Under the pieces are notes generated by a model, which saw only the letters and a program-made list of their open reading frames with translations, had not been told where the DNA came from and searched no databases. Source: Arenicellales bacterium (GTDB lineage Bacteria > Pseudomonadota > Gammaproteobacteria > Arenicellales > JAJDZL01). Taken from it: DNA of 64,000 nucleotides. Position 1 is the first letter of the stretch. Each line of letters opens with the position of its first letter. A program made the position numbers and the translations under genes. Below, one piece after another: positions 34,134 to 43,428 of the stretch. The stretch is taken from the NCBI GenBank assembly GCA_958295885.1, contig OY282380.1:3961070-4025069 (forward strand). The letters run 5' to 3'.

Positions 34134-34194
34134 CATTGACCCCGCCAGTGCTAGTACCATTGGCCCGACGCCCCGTAAGGGGCGTTTCTTTTTT
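34134..34194 (+). ncRNA. Putative small RNA with two hairpins
   Basis: From the start expected about seven bases after the -10 box, the transcript would be only about 60 nt. Hairpin 1: CCAGTG (34145-34150) pairs with CATTGG (34158-34163) around a 7-nt loop CTAGTAC, with one G-U pair. Hairpin 2: CGCCCC (34169-34174) pairs with GGGGCG (34179-34184) around GTAA, followed by TTTCTTTTTT. There is no start codon with a reading frame of any length. Promoter, structured body and terminator in 100 bp of otherwise empty DNA is the usual look of a small regulatory RNA. It is read away from the divergent NYN gene. A pure terminator relic is the alternative. Confidence 0.5.
34169..34194 (+). terminator. 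Rho-independent terminator
   Basis: A 6-bp all-GC stem (CGCCCC / GGGGCG) with a GTAA tetraloop is followed by a T-rich tail (TTTCTTTTTT). This is one of the clearest intrinsic terminators in the window and ends the putative small RNA at 34134. Confidence 0.85.
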
Positions 34195-34297
34195 ACTTAA
34201 CCTGCAAATTTAACTGCGTAATCGTGCCAATCCAATAAGTGTCTGCTAGCTCTGGCTAGATTCCCAAATCCGAAAATAGAAATGTCAATATAGAAAA

Positions 34298-34382
34298 AAG
34301 CCTTGTACGACAGAAGTCTCAAAGCAATATTCAGGATCACCCAATGAGTGATAAATGAAACAACCCAAAAAATACAAGGCTT
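34298..34382. repeat. 10-bp inverted repeat in IS-remnant region
   Basis: AAGCCTTGTA at 34298-34307 is mirrored perfectly by TACAAGGCTT at 34373-34382. It lies in the stretch just before a short broken frame (ATGAAACAACCCAAA..., 18 codons) and the DUF4338-like remnant, so it is probably part of a decayed insertion sequence. Confidence 0.45.
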
Positions 34383-34493
34383 ACGAACATTCTACCCTAC
34401 AAAACAGCTGACAGCAATCGAAACCAGGGCTAATTTTTTGTCAAGCCAGCTGACTGATATGAACTAATTTGCATTGGAAGCCGGACACTTGTC

Positions 34494-34932
34494 ATCAATT
34501 CGAATATAGTTCAACCATCAAGAGTTGAACTGAATTGGTGAGAGAGGGATTTGTCCGAGCTGGTTATTGAAGCGGTCAAACGCGACGAGGAGTCGGAGTT
34601 TTTGGCGCTGATGCGCGAGCATCACTATCTTGGAGAGCCACACAAGATAGGCGAAAGTGCGTTTTATGCTGCAATCATGGTCGTGTGTGCACTGCAGGAA
34701 TTGGACAATAGACCAATTGATCGCTGTTTACCAGACCTGCTATTGGGCGATTCCTGAGGACTGCGCTCATATTGCGATGGAAAGCGCCCGACGCGTGGAT
34801 GTCGTTTGGAAAGGCAAGGAATTGTCCAAATATAGTCCCCACTCTGAATTGGTGAAACGCGCACGGAAGGACCTGCCTGATTTCGTAGAGGCAGTGCTGA
34901 ATCAACATGCAAACGGGAGTGCCGATAATTAA
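34494..34932 (+). pseudogene. DUF4338/DruA-like transposase-associated remnant
   Basis: The frame from about 34551 reads LVIEAVKRDEESEFLALMREHHYLGEPHKIGESAFYAA and then leaves the pattern. E-F-x-x-L-M-x-x-H-H-Y-L-G...I-G-E-x-x-x-Y-A-A is the N-terminal motif of DUF4338 proteins, which precede or form part of certain transposases. A second frame (to 34932) with WKGKELSKYSPHSELVKRARKDLPDF may be a further decayed part or unrelated. No intact gene can be made. Assignment is tentative. Confidence 0.4.
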
Positions 34933-35616
34933 TGATCTTTCCTCAAACAAGCCTTTGATTTATCACGAAGAAGAACCGTAGCCGAGGCAGAATCGGGTAA
35001 AGCACCGCAATCGTCGAATTCGCTCAAGCAAGTTACCAAACATTAAACTGAATATGGACTGACACTTCACAGTTTCTCTGCCTTGACTAACAAGTTGGGA
35101 ACACGATGCCGCCTGACACGCCATCCTCAGCACCAATGACAGAACCGACACTCACTTGAAGTTGAGCCGGCGCAGCGTACCCGTCTGTGTAGCATCTGTG
35201 ATGTCGATGGTTTCTTTTACAGCACTTACATGGCAGCGTTCGCTCATTTCAAACGAATTTTAAAATGAGTTTAACGGCAATTCAGAAGAACCGCCGGAAT
35301 TGCCGTCACACGCTCTCCGCACCCCTTTGCTGAGGTGCGACGAATTCGAAATGTTGATTCCCAAAAGCAATTTTTTCTCCAGCACCGGACTGATTCAGGC
35401 AAAAGACTGATTCCTATAATGTTCTTAAACTGGAAAACGGAAATTGTCTTAATTTTCTCCGAATCCCCGAAGCATATCTTCATTCAAGCATTTATACTAG
35501 AAGAGAAAAAAATCAAAAAATGGAACGATCACAAGTTTCAGATAAACGTTGACCAGAAAAAGAAATCATCTTTGTCAGCTTAAGTGCGAAGTTCCCAAAA
35601 ATATTAATGATCGACG
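34933..35616. other. Non-coding region upstream of prc
   Basis: About 680 bp. The first 300 bp look like more decayed IS sequence. The second half is AT-rich, and a lysine-rich 82-codon frame at 35335-35583 there has no recognisable motif or ribosome-binding site, so I do not call it. The prc promoter should be in the last 100 bp. Confidence 0.4.
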
Positions 35617-37773
35617 ATGGCTAAAACACGAAGTCCGCTCCAACAATTCTTTCTGACTGGAATCTTGATTGCGGTCATCGCAGGCGCATTTCTTATTGAG
35701 AGTTCCATATTCCCTAGAGCAGACGATCGACAGGTTACTAATTCGTCATCATCTGAAAAACTGCTGGAAATTGATGAAATTCATCGAATTGCCGTAGCAA
35801 CGACCCATGCCCTGACAGATCGATATCACTATCGAAACCGGCCATTGGACAATAAGTTTTCCAGTGAAATTTTTGAAAATTTTCTCACTTCTTTAGACTC
35901 CAACAAAAGTTATTATATTCAAGCTGATATTGATGAATTTGCTCTGCATCGATTTTATTTTGATGATTATTTGGAAGATGCTGAATTAAACGTAGTTTTC
36001 GACATTTTCAGGAGATTTCAGGAACGAGTCTACGAAAGGATGGAATATGCAAAGGAGCTGCTTGACTATCCTTTTGACTTCGAACTGTCGGACGAGTTTG
36101 AGAGCGATCGGGAAAATCTAGATTGGCCGAAGACCCAGGAAGAATATGACACCTTGTGGAAGCAGTTGGTAAAAGATGCGATCATTACTCAAGGTTTGAG
36201 CAATCCAGATCGAACGCAGATTCTCGACACGTTATTTGATCGTTACCAGCGAATTCAGCAAACGATTGGGCTGTATAAGGCAGTTGACGTTGTCGAAATA
36301 TTTTTGAATTCCTATCTCCAGGAAATGGACCCCTACTCCGAATACTTCTCACCCCATAATTCTGACAATCTGGAGATCGCCATCTCACAGCAGATAGAGG
36401 GCATTGGAGCGATGCTTCGAACCGAGGACGGATCCACAGTGGTGCACTCCGTGATTACAGGAGGGCCGGCTGCGCGCAGCAAAAAGCTGCATGCGGGTGA
36501 CAAGATCACTGCGGTCGCCAAAAACAGATTTGACAACTACATCGATATCGTGGGCTGGCGGCTTGGAGATGTCGTCGACCTGATTCGAGGGCCGAAAGGA
36601 ACCACTGTTTACTTGAAAGTTTTTCCGGTCGGATCTCTGCCTGGTGCCTCGCCAATCGAAGTCGAAATCGTTCGGGAAAAAATTAGGTTGGAAGATCAAA
36701 TAGCAAATTCTTCAACAGTTGAAATTGAAACAGAAGGCAAATTGCTGCAGTTGGCAGTCATTAGTTTGCCGGCTTTCTATTCCGAACTATACGAAGATGA
36801 AAGAGGAGAGCACCAGCGCAGCTCCTCTAACGACGTTCGTAAAATTCTGAAAAAACTGGTTGAACAAAACATAGACGGAGTCGTGATTGATCTGCGAGGC
36901 AACGGGGGCGGAGCACTTACAGAAGCCGTTGAGCTGACCAGTTTTTTCATCGAGAGCGGACCGGTTGTTCAGATTGAAGATTCAAGTGGCGAAATTGAAA
37001 TCAAATCGGATGTCGACGACAAAGTGGTTTATGAAGGACCTCTTGTCGTACTGGTTGATCGAGCCAGTGCATCTGCATCTGAAATTTTTTCAGGAGCAAT
37101 TCAGGACTATCAACGCGGCATCGTAGTTGGAGAAACCACTTACGGTAAAGGAATGTTACAGACGATTTGGCCATTCAATCAAAAGAACGGTTTGAAAAAT
37201 GCGGGTGCGGTCAAACTGTCAACCGCTCGTTTTTACCGAGTAACGGGAACCAGCACCCAGCATTTAGGCGTGACTCCAGACATCATATTTGAGACCGACC
37301 AGTTTGTTTCCACGACGGGGGAGCGAATGCTTGAAAATACAATCCCCAGCGGTAGGATCAATCCAGTTCGTTACTTCAGCCGCTGGAGGGATTCAGACCG
37401 ACAGCGGCGTATTTTTCCCGAAGTATCAAGAAGAAACGCTGAAAGAATCAAATTTAATCCAGTCCTGCGCTATCACCTGGAAAATGAAAAACAGAGACGA
37501 TTGCGCGCTTCGAAAACCTTGGTGGAACTGAACGAAAATAAACGCCGCGCTTCCTTGGAAGAGGACACGCAGGAACAACTTCGCCTAATCAACGACTTGC
37601 GAGGGGCGCTGGGGCTGGAAGCCGCAGAAGAACTGGCTGGGGCATTTCCAATTGAGCGCGCAGGTGACGCATATTTGGACGAAGCGCTGAACGTTCTGGT
37701 TGACGTGATAACTTTATCCGAATCAGAGCAGGTTTCTTACTCGTCACGATCACTGAATCTTCAGAAAAACTGA
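35617..37773 (+). CDS. prc: Prc tail-specific protease (carboxy-terminal processing peptidase S41A)
   Basis: 718 aa, similar to the about 680 aa E. coli Prc. An N-terminal membrane or signal helix (residues 9-30) is followed by the helical domain typical of Prc (YHYRNRPLDNKFSSEIFENFLTSLD). A PDZ domain lies at about 250-345 (IEGIGAMLRTEDGSTVVHSVITGGPA) and the S41 protease domain after that. The Ser-Lys-Gln active site can be placed: Ser486 in DRASASASE, Lys511 in TYGKGMLQ and Gln515, with the same spacing as Ser452/Lys477/Gln481 of E. coli. A basic C-terminal helical part follows (ENEKQRRLRASKTL). It degrades or trims periplasmic proteins by their C-termini. It lies 20 bp before avtA. Confidence 0.95.
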   Translation: MAKTRSPLQQFFLTGILIAVIAGAFLIESSIFPRADDRQVTNSSSSEKLLEIDEIHRIAVATTHALTDRYHYRNRPLDNKFSSEIFENFLTSLDSNKSYYIQADIDEFALHRFYFDDYLEDAELNVVFDIFRRFQERVYERMEYAKELLDYPFDFELSDEFESDRENLDWPKTQEEYDTLWKQLVKDAIITQGLSNPDRTQILDTLFDRYQRIQQTIGLYKAVDVVEIFLNSYLQEMDPYSEYFSPHNSDNLEIAISQQIEGIGAMLRTEDGSTVVHSVITGGPAARSKKLHAGDKITAVAKNRFDNYIDIVGWRLGDVVDLIRGPKGTTVYLKVFPVGSLPGASPIEVEIVREKIRLEDQIANSSTVEIETEGKLLQLAVISLPAFYSELYEDERGEHQRSSSNDVRKILKKLVEQNIDGVVIDLRGNGGGALTEAVELTSFFIESGPVVQIEDSSGEIEIKSDVDDKVVYEGPLVVLVDRASASASEIFSGAIQDYQRGIVVGETTYGKGMLQTIWPFNQKNGLKNAGAVKLSTARFYRVTGTSTQHLGVTPDIIFETDQFVSTTGERMLENTIPSGRINPVRYFSRWRDSDRQRRIFPEVSRRNAERIKFNPVLRYHLENEKQRRLRASKTLVELNENKRRASLEEDTQEQLRLINDLRGALGLEAAEELAGAFPIERAGDAYLDEALNVLVDVITLSESEQVSYSSRSLNLQKN

Positions 37774-37792
37774 GCATAGGCTTCGCAAAATT

Positions 37793-39070
37793 ATGAATCT
37801 TTCAAACTGGACTCGAAGAATCAGAGCGGAAACCGGCATTATTGATCTGATGCAGGACTTAGGTTTTGCTGTTGCAAGTGAAGGAAAGCCGCTGTACGTA
37901 CTTGGCGGTGGAAATCCAGCGCACATACCACAAGTCGAAAAGTATTTTCAGGTCCAAATGGAGCATATCGTGCGTTCCAGCAGGACGTTTGGCTATCTTG
38001 TCGGGGACTACGCTGGACCGCAGGGTTCCAATCGATTTGTCTGTGCACTTGCAAATTTGTTTCGCAGCCGATTCGGGTGGGACATTGGTCCCGAAAACAT
38101 TGCATTGGGAAATGGGAGCCAGATGGTCTTCACCATCTTGTTTCGGTTTTTTTCAGGAGAGTTCGCAGACGGTCAGCACAAGCGGATTTTCCTGCCCATT
38201 TCTCCCGAATACATCGGTTACAACGAAGCGGATGAAGAAAAACTGAGATTCCGCTCTGTTCGCCCGAAAATCATTGAAAATTCCGACAGCACTTTCAAAT
38301 ACGAAATTGATTTTTCAAAAATCCATATCAGCGACGATATTGGAGCGATCTGCATCTCACGGCCGACGAATCCTACGGGAAATGTAGTAACTGACGAAGA
38401 AGTCCGAGAATTAACCAAAATTGCGAAACAGAATCAAATTCCTCTCATTATTGACGGGGCATACGGTCTTCCCTTCCCTGGCATTGTCTACACTGACTGT
38501 TCTGTAGAGTGGAATGAAAACACCATTTTGGTTTTGAGTCTTTCAAAACTCGGACTGCCTGGAGCCAGAACCGGCATTCTTATCGCACAACCTGAAATTA
38601 TTGAATTATTTGCCTGTGCAAACGCAATCATGACGCTTGCAACTGGAAATTTCGGGGCAGTTCTGGCATTAAAATCCGTTGAGAGCGGTGAAATTCTAGA
38701 TCTTAGTCACAACATCATTCAACCATACTATCGCTCGGCTCTTGATCATGCAGTGTCGACAATTCGAAACGAAATGCACGATCTTCCATACATGCTGCAT
38801 CAGCCAGAAGGCGCATTCTTTTTGTGGCTATGGTTCCCGGGCCTGCCAATTTCTGATCAGGAACTGTATCAGAGATTGAAGCAGCGAAATGTCTATGTCG
38901 TACCCGGCAACTGCTTCTTCCCCGGACTCGAAGGAGAGTGGCAGCATCGTCACGAATGCATTCGACTGAGTTACGCCGGCTCCCAGGAAGTGGTATCCAA
39001 AGGTGTGGCAATCATCGCTGACGAAGTCAGACGAGCACACAATGACTCATTGAGCAAACGAGTAGCCTAA
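37793..39070 (+). CDS. avtA: Valine--pyruvate transaminase (AvtA)
   Basis: 425 aa fold-type I PLP aminotransferase. LGGGNPAHIPQVEKYFQ near the N-terminus is the AvtA hallmark. GNGSQMVFTILFRFFSGE follows, SRPTNPTGNVV holds the PLP-binding Asn, IIDGAYGLPFPGI the Asp/Tyr, and LSLSKLGLPGARTG the Schiff-base lysine. C-terminal LSYAGSQEVV carries the substrate-carboxylate arginine (IRLSYAG). It interconverts valine + pyruvate with 2-oxoisovalerate + alanine. It starts 20 bp after prc and is probably cotranscribed with it, though the functions are unrelated. It converges on the PuuD-like gene. Confidence 0.92.
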   Translation: MNLSNWTRRIRAETGIIDLMQDLGFAVASEGKPLYVLGGGNPAHIPQVEKYFQVQMEHIVRSSRTFGYLVGDYAGPQGSNRFVCALANLFRSRFGWDIGPENIALGNGSQMVFTILFRFFSGEFADGQHKRIFLPISPEYIGYNEADEEKLRFRSVRPKIIENSDSTFKYEIDFSKIHISDDIGAICISRPTNPTGNVVTDEEVRELTKIAKQNQIPLIIDGAYGLPFPGIVYTDCSVEWNENTILVLSLSKLGLPGARTGILIAQPEIIELFACANAIMTLATGNFGAVLALKSVESGEILDLSHNIIQPYYRSALDHAVSTIRNEMHDLPYMLHQPEGAFFLWLWFPGLPISDQELYQRLKQRNVYVVPGNCFFPGLEGEWQHRHECIRLSYAGSQEVVSKGVAIIADEVRRAHNDSLSKRVA

Positions 39071-39131
39071 AGACCGAAATTCAGAAAGCTGTTCAACGAT
39101 ATTCCGTCAATTTCGGCATCAGGCCTTTGAC

Positions 39132-39884
39132 TTAAGCGGACTTCAGCTGTTGCTTTACAGCCGCACTCGCCGATTGACTGTTTGGTATCCCATTTTTTGA
39201 CCACTCAACAAGCGTATCGAAAAGACGCTGTTGAGATTCATCCGAATTGGAAATATACTCTGGATGCCACTGAACTGCCATTACACCCGGATATTTGGAA
39301 GATTCCATCGCTTCAATCACCCCGTCAGCAGACCAGGCAACAGCCTCAAAATCCTGCGCAAGATCCCGTACGCTCTGGTGATGAAAGGAGGGGCAATAAA
39401 ACTCGGTGAGACCACAGATTTGAGACAGCATTGAGTCAGGAGCAATTTCAACCCAGTGAGCAACTCGACTGAACTTGTCCGCCCTGTGCACAACTCGATT
39501 TCCTACCTCTTTCGGTATGTCTTCAATCAGAGTTCCACCCAGCGCTACATTCAGCACTTGAAGTCCTCTGCAGATTGCGAGCACAGGCGCGCCTCGAAAG
39601 ACGATTGTTCTCGCCAGTTCCAGCTCAAATTGATCTCGCTCATAATTCACACCGTATACGGCTTCGTCGCATCTGCCTGAATATTCCGCAGGATTGACGT
39701 CTCCTCCGCCCGTCAGCATAAAACCATCCAGTTTTTCGACCAGTTCTTCAGGTTCTGTGCCAGGCGCAATGACTACGGGTATGCCGTGCGCACGTTCAAT
39801 CGCTTTCAAATATCCAGCAGGTATTGAAAACCTGTTTCTCTCATCTCGAGAATAGCAGGTTGCGCCGATCAGTGGTTTACTCAT
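39132..39884 (-). CDS. Class I glutamine amidotransferase-like gamma-glutamyl hydrolase (PuuD type)
   Basis: 250 aa starting SKPLIGATCYSR at the ATG 39882-39884. The reading frame stays open much further upstream (to 40388), but that part is antisense-frame sequence of the Nudix gene and is excluded. The nucleophile Cys is in APVLAICRGLQVLNVALGG and the His/Glu in AVQWHPEYIS, the gamma-glutamyl-GABA hydrolase (peptidase C26) arrangement. FMLTGGGDVNPAEY and FHHQSVRDLA also fit. It would release GABA or another amine from its gamma-glutamyl form. Its partners PuuA and PuuB are about 10 kb away (49161-51859). It overlaps the Nudix gene end by 8 bp. Confidence 0.88.
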   Translation of the reverse strand: MSKPLIGATCYSRDERNRFSIPAGYLKAIERAHGIPVVIAPGTEPEELVEKLDGFMLTGGGDVNPAEYSGRCDEAVYGVNYERDQFELELARTIVFRGAPVLAICRGLQVLNVALGGTLIEDIPKEVGNRVVHRADKFSRVAHWVEIAPDSMLSQICGLTEFYCPSFHHQSVRDLAQDFEAVAWSADGVIEAMESSKYPGVMAVQWHPEYISNSDESQQRLFDTLVEWSKNGIPNSQSASAAVKQQLKSA

Positions 39885-40410
39885 GTTCCGGTGGCATCTG
39901 ATTGAACTGCTGCCAAATAACTCTGAAGCTTGGACTGATTGTCTGCGGTTCCTCTTCCATTTTCTTTTCCAGTTCTCTGTGTGTAAACCATCGACCATCA
40001 GCCGCTTCATTCGGGTCAATTTTAAATGGTCCTTCATGAAATATTCGATACACCCAGCAGAATTCATACCCGGTATTCGGACTTGCATCAATTTTGAACA
40101 GTTTTTCCGGCACGGAATCCAAAGTGATGCCGAGTTCTTCCTGGGTTTCGCGCAAAATCGCTTCGTCATAGTCTTCACCGGAATGAAGATGTCCTCCGAC
40201 AGAAGAATCCCAAACGCTTGGGTCACAGTCGCGGTCAGGTCCGCGAAATTGAAGAAAATATTTTTTCTGCTGATTGATCGCCAGCGCATGCACCGACCGA
40301 TGAAGTAAATTTTCCGCGTGTACCTGCGAGCGCGTCTTACATCCAATGACGCAGTCGGAACTGTCAACCACATCGAACATTTCTTCAACTGACGTTTCTT
40401 TTTTTTTCAT
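39877..40410 (-). CDS. Nudix hydrolase (YfcD / isopentenyl-diphosphate isomerase-like)
   Basis: 177 aa. It starts EEMFDVVDSSDCVIGCKTRSQVH and continues LHRSVHALAINQQKKYFLQFRG, the layout of YfcD-type Nudix proteins. The Nudix box GGHLHSGEDYDEAILRETQEELG runs from about residue 73, with all catalytic Glu residues present. These enzymes cleave nucleoside-diphosphate-linked compounds; the substrate of this subgroup is not known. The start of the PuuD-like gene lies inside its last codons, so both are translated together. Confidence 0.9.
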   Translation of the reverse strand: MKKKETSVEEMFDVVDSSDCVIGCKTRSQVHAENLLHRSVHALAINQQKKYFLQFRGPDRDCDPSVWDSSVGGHLHSGEDYDEAILRETQEELGITLDSVPEKLFKIDASPNTGYEFCWVYRIFHEGPFKIDPNEAADGRWFTHRELEKKMEEEPQTISPSFRVIWQQFNQMPPEHE

Positions 40411-40867
40411 AGGAAAAATGACGCACTAGCGATTGTGTGAATTAATCGTCAATCAGGTACTTGTCCAGGTACTTGTCATGGTGCGACTGAGCTCAGACTG
40501 TAATACTTGACCGAGCGAATTAATCATCAAGCAAAGCACTATATTGTAATCCTGTCGCAATGCGCTCATCTGAAATAATGAACTCCTCAGTCGAAATCTC
40601 GTCACAGCTGTGATCTGGCTGTGCTCTCCCAACTCCAAGACTCCGACTGCGAACGGGACCGTGCCGTCATGCCATCTCGTCTGCTGACTGATTCTTGAAT
40701 GAACTCGTTCCACGCGTCAGCACGGCTCCAATACGAATTCAGCCCGATTGCGCGACCGATGGAATGCATGGCAGTGCGCGTACATCCCCAGTTCGGATTG
40801 GCCTGAATCGTCGCAGCTCGTCACATCGAGCTGAAAATGCCAGTCGGATGAACTGTGATGCCACCCG
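40411..40867. other. Non-coding region between Nudix gene and tRNA terminator
   Basis: About 460 bp. A short tandem duplication CAGGTACTTGTC occurs at about 40455 and 40467. The rest looks like worn-out coding or IS sequence in no consistent frame. I see no gene here. Confidence 0.4.
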
Positions 40868-40905
40868 ACAAAACAAATCCGACACCCCTTCGCAGGGACT
40901 GTCGG
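40868..40905 (-). terminator. Terminator of the initiator tRNA gene
   Basis: On the minus strand the tRNA is followed after six bases by a hairpin. CCGACA pairs with TGTCGG (plus-strand positions 900-905 and 879-884 of the 40 kb block), with a G/C-rich inner part CCCTGCGAAGGGG, then ATTTGTTTTG. The perfect outer stem and T-rich tail mark an intrinsic terminator. Confidence 0.8.
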
Positions 40906-40911
40906 AATAAT

Positions 40912-40988
<77 letters not shown>

Positions 40989-41010
40989 ATACCCAAGTTC
41001 TAAACTACGT

Positions 41011-41040
41011 AGTATACGAAATTCCTCCTTGGAATTTCAA
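41011..41040 (-). promoter_or_regulatory. Promoter of the initiator tRNA gene
   Basis: On the minus strand TTGAAA (41040-41035) is followed after 18 bp by TATACT (41016-41011), about 23 bases before the tRNA start. The spacer contains a perfect 8-bp inverted repeat, GAAATTCC/GGAATTTC (41018-41025 and 41031-41038), with a 5-nt loop. This may be an operator, or a relic of a terminator for nuoN, although it has no T-tail. Confidence 0.65.
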
Positions 41041-41098
41041 TCAGTATTTGATGGTCTCTGCGTAAAATGAATTTCAAGACTATCAATGAATAAAAGAT

Positions 41099-42538
41099 TC
41101 AGATCAAGCTGAATATCGTTGCTCGGCAAAGTGCGATTGCTTCCCCAACCCACGGAATGATTGCGATCAATACAATTGCGTTGATCCCCAAAACTGTGCG
41201 GGGAATGGTGTGAGCCAGAACAGGATTGTCATCGGTTAAATCTTCAAAAAATGCAACTTTGATGACCCTCAGATAATAAAAGGCGCCAATAACTGCAAGC
41301 AGAACAGCGACAACGGCAACCCAAACCAAATTTGCGTCGATCAATGCCTGAATCACGACCAGCTTGGCGTAAAACCCTGCTGTGGGAGGAATCCCAGCCA
41401 ATGAAAACATAATCAACAGCAGCGCAAATGCCATCCATGGATCCTTTCTGTTCAGTCCGTAGTAATCGCTGATTAAATCCGCTTCACTGTTCTTCTTCGC
41501 TGACAGAACAATGATTCCAAATGCGCCTAATGTCATGACCGAATAAATCAAGATGTAAAACAGCGAGGCAGAATATCCATCCTCAGTGCCACTCAGCACC
41601 CCTAACAGCATAAATCCCGTATGCGCAATGGCAGAATAAGCAAGCATGCGCTTCAGATTTTCCTGTGCGATTGCAATCACGTTTCCAATTGTGATCGATA
41701 GAATCGCTATCACGATCAGCATATCCTGCCAGATGGGCAGCAGTGATTCCAAGCCGCCGATCAGCAGTCGCAGCAGCATCGCGAATGCCGCGATCTTTGG
41801 AGCGGTGCTCAAGAATATCGTTGTCGCAGTCGGAGCACCGTGATAAACATCAGGCACCCACATATGAAATGGTGCGGCACCTAGCTTGAATGCGAGTCCG
41901 GTAACTATGAAAACCAAAGCGAGGATCAAAGGAAGACTATCAATCGATATTTGACTCATCACCGTCTGAATGACCGCGATATCGAGAGAGCCAGTCAGTC
42001 CGTATATGATCGACAGCCCATAAAGTAAAGAACCCGAACCGATGGCGCCCAGCACAAAATATTTCATCGCGGCTTCTGTTGCAGTTCCAGAATCACGCTG
42101 GAAGGCGACCATTGCATACAGGCACAGAGACATCAACTCAAGGCCAAGATAAATGGTCAGCAGATGGTTCGCTGAAGCTAAAATCATCATGCCTACGACT
42201 GAAAACAATCCCAGCACGTAGTACTCACTTCTGGAGATTTTGCGAGAATTTGAATATTCTCTCGAATAAATGAAGACAACAACGACCAGCAGACAGATCA
42301 TGAATTTGTTCAGGTACGCAAAAGAATCGCCGATGAACATGCCTTCCAGTACGATCTTCGATTCTCGGAATATTCCGAAACTCGCGATCAGGCCGGCAAG
42401 AACCAGGGTAGCTAACGTCAGAATGAAAGGAAGAGACTGAAATTTCTTCAACCGAGTTTCTGCAATCACCAGAATCGTACACGCCATCAGACTGATAATA
42501 ATCTCCGGTAAAAGGCGAACTAGTTCGAAATCAGACAT
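41099..42538 (-). CDS. nuoN: NADH-quinone oxidoreductase subunit N (NuoN)
   Basis: 479 aa antiporter-like membrane subunit of respiratory complex I with about 14 hydrophobic helices, normal length for NuoN. The conserved helix-5 Glu is in YLGLELMSLCLYAM, the proton-path lysines in LAFKLGAAPFHMWVPDVYHGAPT and STAPKIAAFAM, and a later lysine in AGFYAKLVVI. It would pump protons at the inner membrane. Unusually, no other nuo gene is next to it: 42539-42748 is non-coding and then an unrelated plus-strand gene follows. It is therefore an orphan nuoN with its own promoter, followed by the initiator tRNA. No frameshift was seen, so it is probably functional with nuoA-M elsewhere. Confidence 0.93.
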   Translation of the reverse strand: MSDFELVRLLPEIIISLMACTILVIAETRLKKFQSLPFILTLATLVLAGLIASFGIFRESKIVLEGMFIGDSFAYLNKFMICLLVVVVFIYSREYSNSRKISRSEYYVLGLFSVVGMMILASANHLLTIYLGLELMSLCLYAMVAFQRDSGTATEAAMKYFVLGAIGSGSLLYGLSIIYGLTGSLDIAVIQTVMSQISIDSLPLILALVFIVTGLAFKLGAAPFHMWVPDVYHGAPTATTIFLSTAPKIAAFAMLLRLLIGGLESLLPIWQDMLIVIAILSITIGNVIAIAQENLKRMLAYSAIAHTGFMLLGVLSGTEDGYSASLFYILIYSVMTLGAFGIIVLSAKKNSEADLISDYYGLNRKDPWMAFALLLIMFSLAGIPPTAGFYAKLVVIQALIDANLVWVAVVAVLLAVIGAFYYLRVIKVAFFEDLTDDNPVLAHTIPRTVLGINAIVLIAIIPWVGEAIALCRATIFSLI

Positions 42539-42748
42539 TTTTTAATCAAATAACTAATGATTTTTATGGACATTCCTAGACTGATAAGTAGATAATTGAC
42601 GCCATATCGACTGATTCTGCAATCAAATCCGGGGTTGATCGACTTCTCAAATTTATTTACTGAAATCAGATAGATTAACCGCTGAAATTATACAATGCAA
42701 GGACTGTTGTAAACTAGTTGAATCCACTCAATTGAACGGGACAGATCA

Positions 42749-43351
42749 ATGTCAAAAAGCCAAATTATCACGATTCCTGCCCGCCGCGGAAAAGCGGCAG
42801 TCATAAAAGAAGGTCAATCGTTTCAGGTCATCAATACTCACGGTTCCCAAGTCGTCGATACTTGGGCCTTCAATGCAGACGATCTGTCCGAATTTCAGTC
42901 AAACGAACATACCCGACCGACTCTGTTGAACATGACATTCAAACCTGGTGACTGTCTATATACGAATCGCCGCCGGCCCATTCTGGAAGTCGTAGCTGAT
43001 AATTCTGGAGGCGTTCATGATCTGCTTATGGCTGCCTGCGACAATTACCGCTATCAGCTGCTTGGATGCACCGAATATCACGACAACTGCCAAGACAATC
43101 TGGTGGCAGCAATGAAAGAAATCGGACTGGCAACTCCTGAAATTCCAAGCCCAATGAACCTGTTCATGAATATTCCATGGACGCCGACCGGAGAACTGGC
43201 TTGGGAGGCGCCCGTGTCAAGTTCAGGAGACTACATTCAGTTTAAGGCATTGATGGATTGTGTGATCGCTTTTTCGGCTTGCCCGCAGGACATTCTGCCG
43301 ATAAACGGTGTTAACAGAAAACCAACAGAGGCACACTTTCGAGTGCTTTAA
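42749..43351 (+). CDS. DUF1989 (urea carboxylase-associated) family protein
   Basis: 200 aa. Family blocks visible are IPARRGKAAVIKEGQSFQVINTHGSQVVDTWAFNADD, FKPGDCLYTNRRRPILEVVADNSGGVHDLLMAACDNYRY and EIPSPMNLFMNIPWTPTGELAWEAP, with ALMDCVIAFSACPQDILPING at the end. The conserved His and Cys residues suggest metal binding. Members often lie beside urea carboxylase or guanidine-carboxylase genes and are thought to help remove a nitrogen-containing side product; no urea carboxylase is seen here. It starts the plus-strand run to metC. Function remains unassigned. Confidence 0.85.
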   Translation: MSKSQIITIPARRGKAAVIKEGQSFQVINTHGSQVVDTWAFNADDLSEFQSNEHTRPTLLNMTFKPGDCLYTNRRRPILEVVADNSGGVHDLLMAACDNYRYQLLGCTEYHDNCQDNLVAAMKEIGLATPEIPSPMNLFMNIPWTPTGELAWEAPVSSSGDYIQFKALMDCVIAFSACPQDILPINGVNRKPTEAHFRVL

Positions 43352-43428
43352 AATTATGTCGCAGCCAGAAATTTCTCTTTACTCGAACTGCAATCCGTTA
43401 TCGGTTTTCCACAGCTAAACTGACTCGC

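Noticed and set aside
35335..35583. 82-codon lysine-rich frame upstream of prc
   Set aside because: It lies in AT-rich DNA where stop codons are chance-spaced, with no start signal or recognisable fold.
39074..39116. CCGAAATT/AATTTCGG inverted repeat between avtA and the PuuD-like gene
   Set aside because: The 27-nt loop and absence of a T-tail make it weak; it may be chance in a short convergent spacer.
39885..40388. N-terminal half of a 418-residue open frame joined to the PuuD-like protein
   Set aside because: This part overlaps the Nudix gene in another frame and has no protein-family pattern; the amidotransferase has a good start at 39884.
40453..40713. 86-codon minus-strand frame before the tRNA region
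   Set aside because: No ribosome-binding site, no hydrophobic core pattern or motif; probably decayed sequence.
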